Program-made: the position numbers and the translations under genes
DNA from: Formosa haliotis
GTDB taxonomy: Bacteria; Bacteroidota; Bacteroidia; Flavobacteriales; Flavobacteriaceae
Length of the DNA stretch: 64,000 nucleotides
NCBI RefSeq assembly: GCF_001685485.1
Contig: NZ_BDEL01000001.1
Span: 3,407,501 to 3,471,500 of the forward strand
Direction: 5' to 3'
Notes under the pieces: model-generated
Database searches by the model: none
What the model was told of the DNA's origin: nothing
The model's input: only the letters and a program-made list of their open reading frames with translations
In this document: positions 9,133-18,880 of the stretch, piece by piece
How the letters are laid out: every line of letters starts with the position of its first letter
Numbering within the stretch: position 1 is the stretch's first letter

Positions 9133-10497
9133 ATGAAAAAAATAGTTTTATTAACAGTAGTTTTAGCAGTATTAACAAGTTGTGGTCGCTCCGGAGACAG
9201 GGGTGAACTTGTTGGAGTTAAAGGAAAAAGATGGCATCCAGAAAAACCTTACGGAATGGCATTAGTTCCAGGTGGATCATTTATCATGGGTAAAGCCGAT
9301 GACGATTTAGCAGGAATTCAAGATGCACCATCAAAAACAGTAACCGTTCGTGCATTCTATATGGATGAGACTGAAATAACAAATAGCGAATACAGACAGT
9401 TTGTAAACTGGGTTCGCGATTCTATCATTAGAACGAAATTGGCAACCCTTGCCGATGAGGTAGGAAAAACACCGGACGATGGTGGTATTGGCGAATATGC
9501 ATTTACAGATGCAGATACAGCTAGTATGACCGTGTATCAAAAATATATGTTAGATAATTACGGTGGTTTAGGACCAACAGGAAACGAAGGTCGTAAATTA
9601 AACAAACGTGTAGATCTTATATTTGACGAAGCCGATTATCCAGACGAGTATTATGCAGAAGTCATGGATACCATGCATATTCCTTTAGAGGAGTCTTATA
9701 ATGGGCAACGCACTTGGGATGTAAATAAATTTAAATTCCAATATACCTACTTAGATATTCAAAAAGCGGCTAAGAATAGAAATCTTAAGCGTAGCGATGT
9801 GGTAATACAAGAAGAAATTCAAGTATATCCAGATACTACAGCTTGGATTAGAGATTTCGCTTATTCTTATAACGAGCCGATGCACAACGATTATTTCTGG
9901 CACGATGCTTACGGAGATTATCCTGTTGTAGGTGTAAGCTGGAAACAAGCTAATGCATTTTGCCAATGGAGAACGCTTTACAAAAATGCACACCAAAAAG
10001 ATAAGAAAAAGCAATACGTAAATTCGTTCAGATTACCATCTGAAGCAGAATGGGAGTATGCTGCACGTGGAGGTCTTCAAGCTGCAACATTCCCTTGGGG
10101 TGGACCGTATGCTAAGAACGATAGAGGTTGTTTTATGGCAAACTTTAAACCTTTAAGAGGAGATTACGCAGCAGACCAGGCCTTATATACTGTAGAAGCA
10201 AAATCTTACGAACCTAACGATTATAACTTATATAATATGGCAGGAAACGTGGCAGAATGGGTGTACTCATCTTACGATCCTGCATCTTACGAGTATTCTT
10301 CAACAATCAACCCAAGTGTAAACGATCACGAAAATCAACGTAAAGTTGTACGTGGAGGGTCTTGGAAAGATGTTGCTTACTTCTTACAAGTAAGTTCTAG
10401 AGACTATGAATATGCAGATTCTGCAAGAAGTTATATCGGATTTAGAACTGTTCAAGATTATATGGGAACAGATATCACGAGTAACTCAGGACGATAA
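9133..10497 (+). CDS. gldK: Gliding motility / type IX secretion lipoprotein GldK
   Basis: GldK is an outer-membrane lipoprotein that, with GldN, forms the periplasmic ring of the type IX secretion and gliding machine (PorK in Porphyromonas). The signal peptide ends in lipobox VLTSC. The rest is a formylglycine-generating-enzyme-like (SUMF1) fold, seen in MALVPGGSFIMGKA at the start, EAEWEYAARGG, NMAGNVAEWV and VVRGGSWKDVAYFLQVSSRDY near the end. The fold is kept for structure; I saw no reason to expect enzymatic activity. The start is the ATG at 9133 (MKKIVLL); ATG 9127 adds two residues. It is the first gene of gldKLMN. Confidence 0.96.
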   Translation: MKKIVLLTVVLAVLTSCGRSGDRGELVGVKGKRWHPEKPYGMALVPGGSFIMGKADDDLAGIQDAPSKTVTVRAFYMDETEITNSEYRQFVNWVRDSIIRTKLATLADEVGKTPDDGGIGEYAFTDADTASMTVYQKYMLDNYGGLGPTGNEGRKLNKRVDLIFDEADYPDEYYAEVMDTMHIPLEESYNGQRTWDVNKFKFQYTYLDIQKAAKNRNLKRSDVVIQEEIQVYPDTTAWIRDFAYSYNEPMHNDYFWHDAYGDYPVVGVSWKQANAFCQWRTLYKNAHQKDKKKQYVNSFRLPSEAEWEYAARGGLQAATFPWGGPYAKNDRGCFMANFKPLRGDYAADQALYTVEAKSYEPNDYNLYNMAGNVAEWVYSSYDPASYEYSSTINPSVNDHENQRKVVRGGSWKDVAYFLQVSSRDYEYADSARSYIGFRTVQDYMGTDITSNSGR

Positions 10498-10577
10498 TTA
10501 TTAAACCTTAACCTAAATACCTTTAAACATTTTAACCAACCATTAAGGGGATCCCTTAATCCTAAAATTTAGAAATT

Positions 10578-11225
10578 ATGGCACAGTCAAAAGCAAGTAA
10601 AAGATTTATGAATATGGCCTACGGGCTTGGAGCGTCAATTGTAATTATTGGAGCGCTATTTAAAATTACTCACTTCGAGTTAGGACCATTAACAGGAAAT
10701 GTTATGTTAACCATTGGTCTTGTATCTGAAGCAATTATTTTCGCAATTTCGGCTTTCGAACCGGTAGACAACGATTTAGATTGGTCTCTTGTATATCCAG
10801 AATTAGCGGGAGGTCCTCAAACTGCAAAAGCTAAAAAAGAAGAGCCTAAAGATGCAGAAGGTTTATTATCTAAAAAATTAGATAACTTATTAAAAGATGC
10901 AAAAATAGATGCCGAATTAATGGCAAGCTTAGGAAACAGCATTAAAAACTTTGAAGGAGCAGCAAAAGGCATTAGCCCAGCTGTAGATTCTATCGCTTCT
11001 ACTAAAAAATACGGAGAAGAAATGACTATTGCAGCATCTCAAATGGAGTCTTTAAACAGTCTTTACAAAGTACAATTAGAGAGTGCTAGTCGTCAAGCTT
11101 CTATCAATCAAGAGTCTGTAGAAAATGCACAAAAATTAAAAGATCAAATGCAATCATTAGCGTCTAACTTATCATCTTTAAATGGTGTGTATGGTGGAAT
11201 GCTTTCTGCAATGAATAAGAAATAA
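10578..11225 (+). CDS. gldL: Gliding motility / T9SS inner-membrane motor protein GldL
   Basis: GldL is the inner-membrane proton-channel-like stator subunit that pairs with GldM to power type IX secretion and gliding. The 215-residue protein has two transmembrane helices near the N-terminus (about residues 14-30 and 41-60). Acidic residues lie in or next to the second helix (Glu51, Glu61), where the conserved glutamate needed for proton coupling sits in the family, and Arg9 precedes the first. A long cytoplasmic helical tail follows, with abundant Gln, Asn and Ser. It lies 80 bases after gldK and 55 before gldM. Confidence 0.96.
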   Translation: MAQSKASKRFMNMAYGLGASIVIIGALFKITHFELGPLTGNVMLTIGLVSEAIIFAISAFEPVDNDLDWSLVYPELAGGPQTAKAKKEEPKDAEGLLSKKLDNLLKDAKIDAELMASLGNSIKNFEGAAKGISPAVDSIASTKKYGEEMTIAASQMESLNSLYKVQLESASRQASINQESVENAQKLKDQMQSLASNLSSLNGVYGGMLSAMNKK

Positions 11226-11280
11226 TAACTAATTAGAATATAGAGTTCTATTTACTAATAACTTAAAAAACTAATTAGAC

Positions 11281-12843
11281 ATGGCAGGAGGAAATTTATC
11301 TGCAAGGCAGAAAATGATTAACTTGATGTATTTAATCTTCATCGCGATGTTAGCGTTGAATATGTCAAAAGAAGTGCTATCGGCATTTGGATTAATGAAC
11401 GAAAAATTGGTTGATTCTAACCAAGCGGCAACAGAACGTAATTTAGCGTTATTATCAAGCTTAGATGTTAAAGCAGGAGAAAACCCAGAAAAATTTAGCC
11501 CACTAAAACGTAAGGCAGATCAAATGGGAGAATTAACAACCAGTTTTAATGCCTATTTAGAAGACTTAAAAACTAAGATGGCTGCTACGGTAGAAGATCC
11601 TAAGGATTACGAAACCATGGATAAAGGTGATTTCTTAGATAACTATTTCTTTATTGGTGATAAATACAAGCCAGAAGGAGAAGAGTTTTTAAACGAAATT
11701 GCAAAATACAGAGATGGTGTAGTAGCAATTTTAAAGACCGATCCTAAATTGGCTTCTATGGCCGATGACGTGACGGAAGAATTTAGTACATCACCAGTTA
11801 CAAACAGAGATGGAAAGAAAATTGATTGGTTAGGATATAACTACAAAGGGTTTCCTTTAGTAGCATCTTTAACAAAAATCACTCAAATTCAATCTGATGT
11901 AAAAACTACAGCTTCAGAAATCTTAAACAGAATGTTATCTGGATCTTTAGCGGCAGAGGCTTCTATGACAAACTATACAACCTTATTAGAAACATCGAAA
12001 TCGGCGTATTTTAATGGAGAAAGTTTTGATGGAAACATTGTTTTAGGTCGTAAAGATGCGTCTACTAAGCCAAATAAAGTTGAATTAACTTTAGACGGAA
12101 GACCATTAACAGAAAAAGATTACACGATTGAAGACGGTAAAGTAAAATTAAAGTTTGGAACTGGAAGTGTAGGAGAGCATACTATTGAAGGTAAATTAAC
12201 ATTCTTACAAGATGGAGAGAATGTAGAGGTACCTGTAAAGTCTAGTTTTGCAACAGTATCTAAACCAAACTCAGCTACAATTTCTGCAGACAAAATGAAT
12301 GTAGTATATCGTGGTGTTGCTAACCCAATGACTATTTCTTTCGCTGGTATTGCCGATAATAAAGTGTCTGCATCTGCACCAGGTTTAAGAAAAGGATCTG
12401 GAGTTGGTAAATATGTAATGAATCCAGGTACTGGTAGAGAAGTAACTATTAGTGTTTCTGGTACCTTACCAGATGGTGGAAAAGTTAGCGATAAAGCAAC
12501 CTTTAGAATTAAAGATATTCCTAGTCCTACAGGAACAATTCGTGGAGAAGATGGTAATGTGTCTATGCAACGTAACAGTTTAGAAATAGCTACTGTTGGT
12601 GCTAAATTAGATGATTTCGATTTCGATTTACCATTAAAAGTAACTTCTTTTAAAATTAAAATCCCAGGACAACCAACAATTACTGTTGGAGGAACAAGAC
12701 TTAACGATAAAGCTAAAGCGGCCTTACGTAAAGCAAGACGTGGAGATGGTATAACAATTTTCGATATTAAAGCTCAAATTAGCAATAACTCATCGTACAA
12801 GTTGAAAAAAGTATCTCCAATCTTAATTGAGCTTTCTAACTAG
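11281..12843 (+). CDS. gldM: Gliding motility / T9SS motor protein GldM
   Basis: A 520-residue inner-membrane protein with one N-terminal transmembrane helix (MINLMYLIFIAMLALNMS, about residues 11-28) and a long periplasmic part that spans the periplasm to contact the GldK/GldN ring. The N-terminal periplasmic part is helical, and the C-terminal half is built from beta domains rich in Gly, Thr and Val, matching the D1-D4 architecture known for GldM/PorM. The helix next to the lipid face contains the conserved NMSKEVLSAF turn. It is cotranscribed with gldL and gldN. Confidence 0.97.
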   Translation: MAGGNLSARQKMINLMYLIFIAMLALNMSKEVLSAFGLMNEKLVDSNQAATERNLALLSSLDVKAGENPEKFSPLKRKADQMGELTTSFNAYLEDLKTKMAATVEDPKDYETMDKGDFLDNYFFIGDKYKPEGEEFLNEIAKYRDGVVAILKTDPKLASMADDVTEEFSTSPVTNRDGKKIDWLGYNYKGFPLVASLTKITQIQSDVKTTASEILNRMLSGSLAAEASMTNYTTLLETSKSAYFNGESFDGNIVLGRKDASTKPNKVELTLDGRPLTEKDYTIEDGKVKLKFGTGSVGEHTIEGKLTFLQDGENVEVPVKSSFATVSKPNSATISADKMNVVYRGVANPMTISFAGIADNKVSASAPGLRKGSGVGKYVMNPGTGREVTISVSGTLPDGGKVSDKATFRIKDIPSPTGTIRGEDGNVSMQRNSLEIATVGAKLDDFDFDLPLKVTSFKIKIPGQPTITVGGTRLNDKAKAALRKARRGDGITIFDIKAQISNNSSYKLKKVSPILIELSN

Positions 12844-12896
12844 AATATTAAGTATTTCGAAAGAAGATTAGCACAACATTTTAAAATTTTTAAACA

Positions 12897-13787
12897 ATGA
12901 ATTATAAAAGTTTTTTATTAACCCTATGTAGCATTTTCGTAGCTTCTGTATCTTTTGCACAAGCCAACATATTAAATGCTAAGAGCCCAGACGAAATTGG
13001 AATAAGAACCGATGCGCAAATAGCTTTAGATAACGACAAACCATTAGAATATGGTTATGTAGACGATCGTGACTTATTGTTTTCTAAAATGGTTTGGGAA
13101 AAAATTGTGCTAGACGAGCGTGTAAACTTCCCTTTATATTATCCTGTAGACACAAATAATATTGGTAGCAACAGACGTTCGCTTTACGATGTACTTTTAA
13201 GAAGCATTAAGAATGATAAGATTAAAAATATCTATGACGATTCTTATTTCACAACAAAAAGAACGTTATCAGATATTAAAGATGCCTTAGTATTGGTTGA
13301 TACTACCGATATTGGTTACGAGCAATACAATGCAGAAGGTACTGTAGATCCGCAATATATTAGAAGAAGAGAAATCTCTGCTTACGATATTACAGAATAT
13401 TGGATAAAAGGACTTTGGTATTTCGATAAGCGTCAATCTGAGTTAAAATACCGTTTATTAGGAATCGCTCCAGTAGCACCAGATGTTAACTTTATCGATT
13501 CAGATACTAAAGAATTAATTCCATTATTTTGGGTATTCTATCCAGATGCACGTCAGGTATTACACGATGCAAAAGCCTTTAATAACAGCAATAGCGCCGT
13601 ACCTTTTTCTTTCGATCATATCTTAAACGCCAGACGTTTTAACGGGTATATCTTTAAAGAAGAAAACGTATTTGGAGACCGTCAGGTTCAAGAATATATC
13701 GCAGATAATGCTTTAATGCAGTTGCTAGAATCTGATAGAATTAAAGAAAGTATTCGAAATTTCGAACTAGATATGTGGTCCTATTAA
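12897..13787 (+). CDS. gldN: Gliding motility / T9SS ring protein GldN
   Basis: A 296-residue periplasmic protein that forms the ring complex with GldK. The signal peptide MNYKSFLLTLCSIFVASVSFAQ is cleaved at about residue 21-22. The mature protein is charged and Asp/Tyr-rich, with the family motifs FSKMVWEKIVLDERVNFPLY, YDITEYWIKGLWYFDKRQ and IPLFWVFYPDAR. It follows gldM by 53 bases and ends the operon, with a strong terminator 25 bases later. No gldO paralogue follows here, unlike Flavobacterium johnsoniae. Confidence 0.96.
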   Translation: MNYKSFLLTLCSIFVASVSFAQANILNAKSPDEIGIRTDAQIALDNDKPLEYGYVDDRDLLFSKMVWEKIVLDERVNFPLYYPVDTNNIGSNRRSLYDVLLRSIKNDKIKNIYDDSYFTTKRTLSDIKDALVLVDTTDIGYEQYNAEGTVDPQYIRRREISAYDITEYWIKGLWYFDKRQSELKYRLLGIAPVAPDVNFIDSDTKELIPLFWVFYPDARQVLHDAKAFNNSNSAVPFSFDHILNARRFNGYIFKEENVFGDRQVQEYIADNALMQLLESDRIKESIRNFELDMWSY

Positions 13788-13811
13788 TTCCAAGAAATTA
13801 TCTATACTCAT

Positions 13812-13842
13812 AAAAAAGGCTCGCAATTTGCGGGCCTTTTTT
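13812..13842 (+). terminator. Rho-independent terminator of gldKLMN
   Basis: The hairpin AAAAAAGGC-TCGCAA / TTTGCGG-GCCTTTTTT has a small loop and ends in a T run. It lies directly after gldN, and the A run on the other strand would let it work in both directions. Confidence 0.85.
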
Positions 13843-13864
13843 ATTCCTCAAGAGTTTATCATTG

Positions 13865-13872
13865 TATCTTTG
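13865..13872 (+). promoter_or_regulatory. -7 promoter element of FAD oxidoreductase gene
   Basis: TATCTTTG matches TAnnTTTG and ends only 4 bases before the ATG at 13877. The transcript would be nearly leaderless. The T run of the preceding terminator sits at the -33 distance. Confidence 0.5.
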
Positions 13873-13876
13873 TTTT

Positions 13877-14926
13877 ATGAAAGAAGTAGATTATATCATT
13901 GTAGGTTGCGGTTTGGCAGGTCTGTGTTTTGCCGAACAAGCAAAAGCTAATAACAAATCCATTTTGGTTTTCGATAACCAGTCGCAACAATCTTCTACAG
14001 TGGCGGGAGGCATGTATAATCCGGTTATTTTAAAGCGATTTACAGCGGTTTGGAAAAGTAAAGAGCAATTAGATTTGGCTTTGCCGTTTTACGAGCAATT
14101 AGAAGCTAAATTACACGATACGTTTGATTATAAACTTCCTATTTACAGACGCTTTTTGTCTGCAGAAGAACAAAATGATTGGTTTACTGCTTCCGATAAA
14201 ATGAATGTAGGCGAATTTCTTTCAACCCAATTAATTAAAAATACAAATGAAAGTGTTCAAGCCGATTTTGGTTACGGCGAAGTGCTTCAAACCGGGCGCA
14301 TTGATACACCACAATTAATCTCGGCTTATAGATCGTATTTAAAACAAGAAGATGCCCTAGATGAATCTGGATTTGAATATGAAGCTTTAAAACCTACAGA
14401 AACCGGTTTTGAATATAAAACGATAAAAGCTAAACATATCATTTTCGCAGAAGGCTTTGGATTAAAACACAATCCGTACTTTAATTATTTGCCTTTAAAC
14501 GGAACCAAAGGCGAATTACTAACCATTCATGCTCCTAATTTAAAAATAGAGTATGTCTTAAAATCGAGTGTGTTTTTAATTCCTTTAGGCGACGATTTGT
14601 ATAAAGTGGGGGCCACTTACGAATGGACAGACAAAACCTATGCGGTTACCGACGCTGGTAGAAACGAGTTATTAAGCAAATTAGATACTTTTTTAAAGTG
14701 CGATTATACGGTTGTAGATCAGGTTGCAGGAATTCGGCCAACGGTTAAAGACCGGAGACCTTTGGTAGGAAACCATCCCGAATATAAAAATATGTTTGTT
14801 TTAAATGGTTTAGGAACACGAGGTGTTTTAATTGGCCCATATGCGGCAAAACAACTATATAGTTTTATAGAAAATGGCAATGCTTTAGATCCTGATATCA
14901 ATATTTCTCGATTTTTAGAGTCTTAA
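13877..14926 (+). CDS. FAD-dependent oxidoreductase, DAO family
   Basis: A 349-residue flavoprotein of the glycine oxidase/D-amino-acid oxidase (DadA) superfamily. The N-terminal dinucleotide-binding motif is VDYIIVGCGLAGLCFAEQ, with the acidic residue of the second strand in LVFDN. A substrate domain follows, then the C-terminal FAD-contact segment VAGIRPTVKDRRPLVGNHP and GLGTRGVLIGP, typical of DAO enzymes. The start is the ATG at 13877; the open frame extends five codons upstream only through a TTG. The oxidised substrate cannot be predicted, though a small amine or amino acid is likely for the family. It is convergent with the DUF983 gene. Confidence 0.85.
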   Translation: MKEVDYIIVGCGLAGLCFAEQAKANNKSILVFDNQSQQSSTVAGGMYNPVILKRFTAVWKSKEQLDLALPFYEQLEAKLHDTFDYKLPIYRRFLSAEEQNDWFTASDKMNVGEFLSTQLIKNTNESVQADFGYGEVLQTGRIDTPQLISAYRSYLKQEDALDESGFEYEALKPTETGFEYKTIKAKHIIFAEGFGLKHNPYFNYLPLNGTKGELLTIHAPNLKIEYVLKSSVFLIPLGDDLYKVGATYEWTDKTYAVTDAGRNELLSKLDTFLKCDYTVVDQVAGIRPTVKDRRPLVGNHPEYKNMFVLNGLGTRGVLIGPYAAKQLYSFIENGNALDPDINISRFLES

Positions 14927-15315
14927 GCCTTCAGGTTTTTACCTAAACTTTTGTCGTAATGCATAAATATATTAATCCAAATATTTCTCGACCACCGCAT
15001 AATAATGGGCATAAAAGCGATTAAAGTACAAACAATAGCAATAAATGCAGTGATTAGCCCCGATCCAAAAAACAGGTAGCTAATAATAAAAGCAGCCACG
15101 GCAAACGCTATACCTACCGCATAACTTACATACATAGAACCATAAAAAAAGGAAGGTTCTATTTTGTATTTGGTATGGCAATGCGAACAGGTTTCGTGCA
15201 TTTTTAGGGTGTCGCGAAGTATATACGGATTTTTAACCACATACATAGATTCTTGATGACATTTAGGGCACGCGCCAGTGAAAATACTATATAGTTTCGA
15301 TCCTTTTGTAACCAT
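14923..15315 (-). CDS. DUF983 family membrane protein
   Basis: A 131-residue protein with two CxxC pairs (Cys16/Cys19 in ACPKC and Cys43/Cys46 in TCSHC) that form a rubredoxin-like zinc knuckle, followed by two transmembrane helices (about residues 60-110) with a FFYGSMYVSY lead-in. This is the DUF983 pattern, whose biochemical role is not established. The start is the ATG at 15315 (MVTKGSKLYS); 13 more codons lie upstream in frame. Its 3' end overlaps the FAD oxidoreductase stop by four bases. Confidence 0.85.
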   Translation of the reverse strand: MVTKGSKLYSIFTGACPKCHQESMYVVKNPYILRDTLKMHETCSHCHTKYKIEPSFFYGSMYVSYAVGIAFAVAAFIISYLFFGSGLITAFIAIVCTLIAFMPIIMRWSRNIWINIFMHYDKSLGKNLKA

Positions 15316-15351
15316 TTTATTTAATGTATTTTTGCAACCAATTTTAAAATA

Positions 15352-15359
15352 CAAACTTA
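15352..15359 (-). promoter_or_regulatory. Putative -7 element of DUF983 gene
   Basis: On the minus strand TAAGTTTG matches TAnnTTTG, 36 bases before the DUF983 start codon at 15315. No convincing -33 box is seen. Confidence 0.4.
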
Positions 15360-15401
15360 AGATTTAATCACTTAACGTTTGGCAACATTTGTAACAATTC
15401 T

Positions 15402-17309
15402 ATGCTTAACATACATAACTTATCTATTTCATTTCAGGGTGAATATTTATTCGAGGAAATTACTTTTAAACTAGGGCAGGGCGACCGCGTTGGTTTAATA
15501 GGTAAAAATGGTGCAGGAAAATCTACCATGCTGAAAATATTATCGAAAGATTTACAACCAGATTCTGGTCAGATTTCTGCCGATAAAGATTTAAAAATTG
15601 GATTTTTAAGACAAGATATAGATTTTGTTCTTGGCCGTACCGTTTTAGAAGAAGCTTATCAAGCCTTTACAGAAATAAAGGAATTGGAGGCTAAAATGGA
15701 ATATATTAACGAACAATTTGTTACTCGTACCGATTACGAAAGTGAGTCGTACCATCAGCTAATGGTCGATTTAAACGATTTACAACATCAATACGAAATT
15801 GTTGGAGGGTATAATTACCAAGGTAATACAGAGCGTATTCTTCAAGGTTTAGGGTTTCAGCGTGAAGACTTCGAAAAGCTTACAGATACTTTTTCTGGAG
15901 GTTGGCGTATGCGTATTGAATTAGCCAAATTATTACTTCAAGACAACGATATTTTATTACTCGATGAGCCTACCAACCACTTAGATATAGAATCTATTAT
16001 TTGGTTAGAAGGCTTCTTAAAAAATTATTCTGGCGCCGTGGCCATTGTATCGCACGATAAAATGTTTTTAGATAATGTCACCAACAGAACGATAGAAATT
16101 TCTCTTGGACGTATCTACGATTACCCGAAACCATATTCTAAATTTTTGGTTTTGCGCCAAGAAATTAGAGATCAGCAAATGGCTTCTCAAAAAATCAACA
16201 AAAACAAATCGAGCAAACCGAAAAGCTAATTGAAAAATTCCGTGCAAAAGCCTCTAAAGCTACTATGGCACAGTCGTTAATTAAAAAGTTAGATAAAATA
16301 GACCGGATAGAGGTCGATGAAGATGACAATAGTGTAATGACTTTAAATTTTCCGGTGTCTATTACTCCAGGAAAAGTGGTTGTAGAAGCTAACGATATTG
16401 TAAAAGAATACGGCGAGAAGAAGGTGCTTCAAGGGGTAAGTTTACATATAGAGCGCGACAGTAAAACGGCTTTTGTTGGACAAAACGGACAAGGAAAATC
16501 AACATTAGCAAAAATTATTGTAGGCGAATTGGAGCATGGTGGCGATTTAAAATTAGGACATAACGTTCAAATCGGTTATTTTGCTCAAAATCAAGCAGAA
16601 TATTTAGACGGAAATAAAACCGTTTTAGATACTATGATTGACGCCGCAAATGAAAAAAATAGAAGTAAAGTTCGTGATATTTTAGGATCATTTTTATTCC
16701 GAGGCGAGGAGGTAGATAAATATGTACGTGTGCTATCTGGGGGGGAGCGAAACCGTTTGGCTTTAGCAAAACTAATGCTTCAGCCATTTAACGTTTTGGT
16801 TATGGATGAGCCCACAAACCACTTAGATATTAAATCTAAAAATGTGCTAAAAGAAGCCTTAAAACGATTTGAAGGGACCTTACTTTTGGTGTCTCACGAT
16901 CGTGATTTTCTTCAGAATTTAACAGATAAAGTGGTCGAGTTTAAGGATCATAAAATAAAGGAATATTTGGGCGATATCGATTTTTATTTAGAAGAACGTA
17001 ATGTTGAAAACCTAAGAGAAGTTGAAAAACGAAATGTTGTAAAATCTCAACCAAAAGACAAAAAAACGGCTTCTTACGAAGATCAAAAAAGCTAAAATCT
17101 TTAAACAATAAACTCAGTAAAATAGAGTCTCAAATCAATGAGTTGGAACGTGATTTAAAGACTTTAGATGCCGATTTAGCGGTACGATACGACGAACTAG
17201 CGGCACAACCTGGATTCTTTGATGGTTACAACAAAAAGAAAAGAAATTATCAGATTTAATGACTTCTTGGGAAGATGTTCAAATAGAACTAGAAAGCATA
17301 GAAAGTTAA
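15402..17309 (+). pseudogene. ABC-F family ATPase, interrupted by three single-base losses
   Basis: One ABC-F gene in three frames. Segment 1 (15402-16229) carries the first nucleotide-binding domain, with Walker A GKNGAGKST, signature FSGGWRMR and Walker B LLLDEPTNHLD. Segment 2 (about 16200-17095) carries the second, with Walker A GQNGQGKST, signature LSGGERNR and Walker B LVMDEPTNHLD. The C-terminal coiled-coil tail follows to a stop at 17309. Adding one A to each of the runs at 16189-16194, 17085-17090 and 17239-17242 restores one continuous protein of about 635 residues. ABC-F proteins act on the ribosome (translation or antibiotic protection) and have no membrane domain. It is either a real pseudogene or a product of homopolymer sequencing error, given that the coding sequence between breaks looks well preserved. 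Confidence 0.85.
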
Positions 17310-17395
17310 CGAAAAGTGTATTTCATCGAAAATATTTGACTTTGGTCTGAGATTAGCTTACTTTTATAATCTAATAGCCACAAATCTTTTTTACT

Positions 17396-18206
17396 ATGAA
17401 AACAATTCGACTTACTGTAATTTGTTTATTTACTTCTTTTTTGCCTTAGCAAGCATCCCTTTAAGTGAAAAGAAAGCACTAGTTAATTTGTACTATGCTA
17501 CCGATGGGGAACATTGGAAAAGACCATGGGTTTTAAATACTCCTGTAGAAACCTGGTACGGTATAACGATTAGCGATGGTCATGTTATAGCTCTCAATCT
17601 CCCAAGTAATAATCTTAGAGGCGAATTGCCAGCAAGCATTAGCGAATTACGCTATTTACGTGTGCTTAACTTAGCATCAAACCGTTTAGGCGGAACCTTG
17701 CCACGGTCTATTGGAGAATTAAGAGATTTAACCAGTTTAGAGCTGTTTTAAATGAGTTCGTTGGTTTTTTACCTATGGAACTCGGAAATTTACAGAACTT
17801 AGAATTTTTAAGTCTTTATCACAATAAGTTTAAAGGCAATGTACCATCAACCTTTAAAAATTTAACCCAGTTAGAAATCTTACAATTGGGGAGAAATCAT
17901 TTTTCAGGGTATTTCCCAGAGCAATTATGCGGTTTAAAACACTTAGAGCATTTAAGCTTACATGACAATAAATTTGAAGGCGAACTTCCTGAAGAATTAG
18001 GTGAACTTAGTAATTTAGAAGAATTAATTATTACCAACAATAAGTTTACAGGGTATTTGCCGTCATCTTTAGGCAAATTGAATAAATTATCGACCTTAAT
18101 GCTTAAGAAGAATCATTTTAATCAAGAATATTACAGTTTTACAGATCATATGCCTAAGGGATATTTAGCAATTGAAACGGGTACTGTGGTTACCGATAAT
18201 AATTAA
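17396..18206 (+). pseudogene. Secreted leucine-rich-repeat protein, two frameshifts
   Basis: The gene starts at the ATG at 17396 with a signal peptide (MKTIRLTVICLFTS). The frame breaks in the T6 run at 17437-17442, where one more T gives FFALASIPLSEKKALVNLYYATDG, and again in the T4 run at 17746-17749, where one more T gives LELFLNEFVGFLP. The restored protein of about 269 residues has an N-terminal cap and roughly eight plant-type LRRs (LPxxLGELxNLExLxLxxNxFxGxLP). Proteins of this type are exported and cell-surface or extracellular. No type IX C-terminal sorting domain is visible. Slippage in the leader T run would be a natural on/off switch, but sequencing error explains it equally well. 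Confidence 0.8.
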
Positions 18207-18220
18207 TGTGATATAAACGC

Positions 18221-18397
18221 ATGCTGGAACATTTTTTTACATGTCCGTATTGCTGGGAAACTATTTCTATGTTGTTAGATTCTGGAGTTTCAAAGCAAGT
18301 GTATATTGAAGATTGTGAGGTATGCTGTAATCCTATAGAAATAAAGGTTGCATTTGTAGATAGTGAACTTACAGAATTCCAGGTGAATACCATTTAG
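18221..18397 (+). CDS. CPXCG-motif cysteine-rich small protein
   Basis: An intact 58-residue frame, ATG at 18221 (MLEHFFTCPYCWETISM) to TAG at 18397, missed by length-filtered gene finders. It has four cysteines in two pairs (TCPYC and EDCEVCCNPIEI), a probable zinc ribbon. This matches the CPXCG-motif cysteine-rich protein family, small cytoplasmic proteins of unknown role. It lies 14 bases after the LRR gene and ahead of the tRNA promoter. Confidence 0.85.
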   Translation: MLEHFFTCPYCWETISMLLDSGVSKQVYIEDCEVCCNPIEIKVAFVDSELTEFQVNTI

Positions 18398-18420
18398 TTT
18401 GAAATTTATTTAAAAATAGA

Positions 18421-18451
18421 CTTGTTATTTCTAAAAAGGGTTGTATATTTG
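18421..18451 (+). promoter_or_regulatory. Promoter of tRNA-fMet
   Basis: CTTG at 18421-18424, then 19 bases, then TATATTTG at 18444-18451. This is a good fit to the Bacteroidota consensus, 76 bases upstream of the mature tRNA. Confidence 0.7.
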
Positions 18452-18527
18452 CACTCGCAAACAACAACATTCGTCGGCATTATGAACCGAGAGTTAAAAG
18501 CTAAGAGAAGTTGTGTTTTGATTAAAT

Positions 18528-18600
<73 letters not shown>

Positions 18601-18609
18601 CTAGAGTTT

Positions 18610-18643
18610 AAAAGGCTTCACAGACATGTGAAGCCTTTTTTTA
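18610..18643 (+). terminator. Terminator after tRNA-fMet
   Basis: Stem AAAAGGCTTCACA / TGTGAAGCCTTTT with a GACA loop and a T7 tail, directly after the tRNA. Confidence 0.9.
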
Positions 18644-18680
18644 TTTGGTATGGGTACAGAATAAGTACACAACTTTTAAG

Positions 18681-18880
18681 CTTGATCCTATTTTTTTAGG
18701 ATTACCAGGTTTAATTCTAGAAGTGGTCTTAGAAAGAGCAGTTGTTACAGCCTCTAATATAGAGTTGCAATCGCAGTTAAAATTCCGCCTATTAAAAAAG
18801 ATCACATGATCTCTAAGGCTGTTTTCGAAGCAGAACTTAGGAGCTTAAATAACGCTTTAAATAGTTATCTCGACAATTAA
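18681..18880 (+). pseudogene. Remnant of a GLPGLI-family protein gene
   Basis: A short translated stretch, LDPIFLGLPGLILEV, carries the GLPGLI signature of a secreted Bacteroidota family. After one frame change near 18776-18785 it continues as KIPPIKKDHMISKAVFEAELRSLNNALNSYLDN and stops at 18880. No signal peptide or N-terminal two thirds is present upstream, where the tRNA terminator lies. It reads as the leftover C-terminal third of a deleted gene. Function is unknown for the family. Confidence 0.65.

Noticed and set aside
15402..17095. Two separate ABC-F genes (15402-16229 and 16265-17095)
   Set aside because: Each half has only one nucleotide-binding domain, the join reads through at one lost A, and the C-terminal tail continues to 17309. 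One interrupted gene is the better call.
16189..17242. Programmed ribosomal frameshifting in the ABC-F gene
   Set aside because: Three separate shifts would be needed in one gene, at simple A runs without a downstream pseudoknot or stop that I can see. Sequencing error or mutation is simpler.
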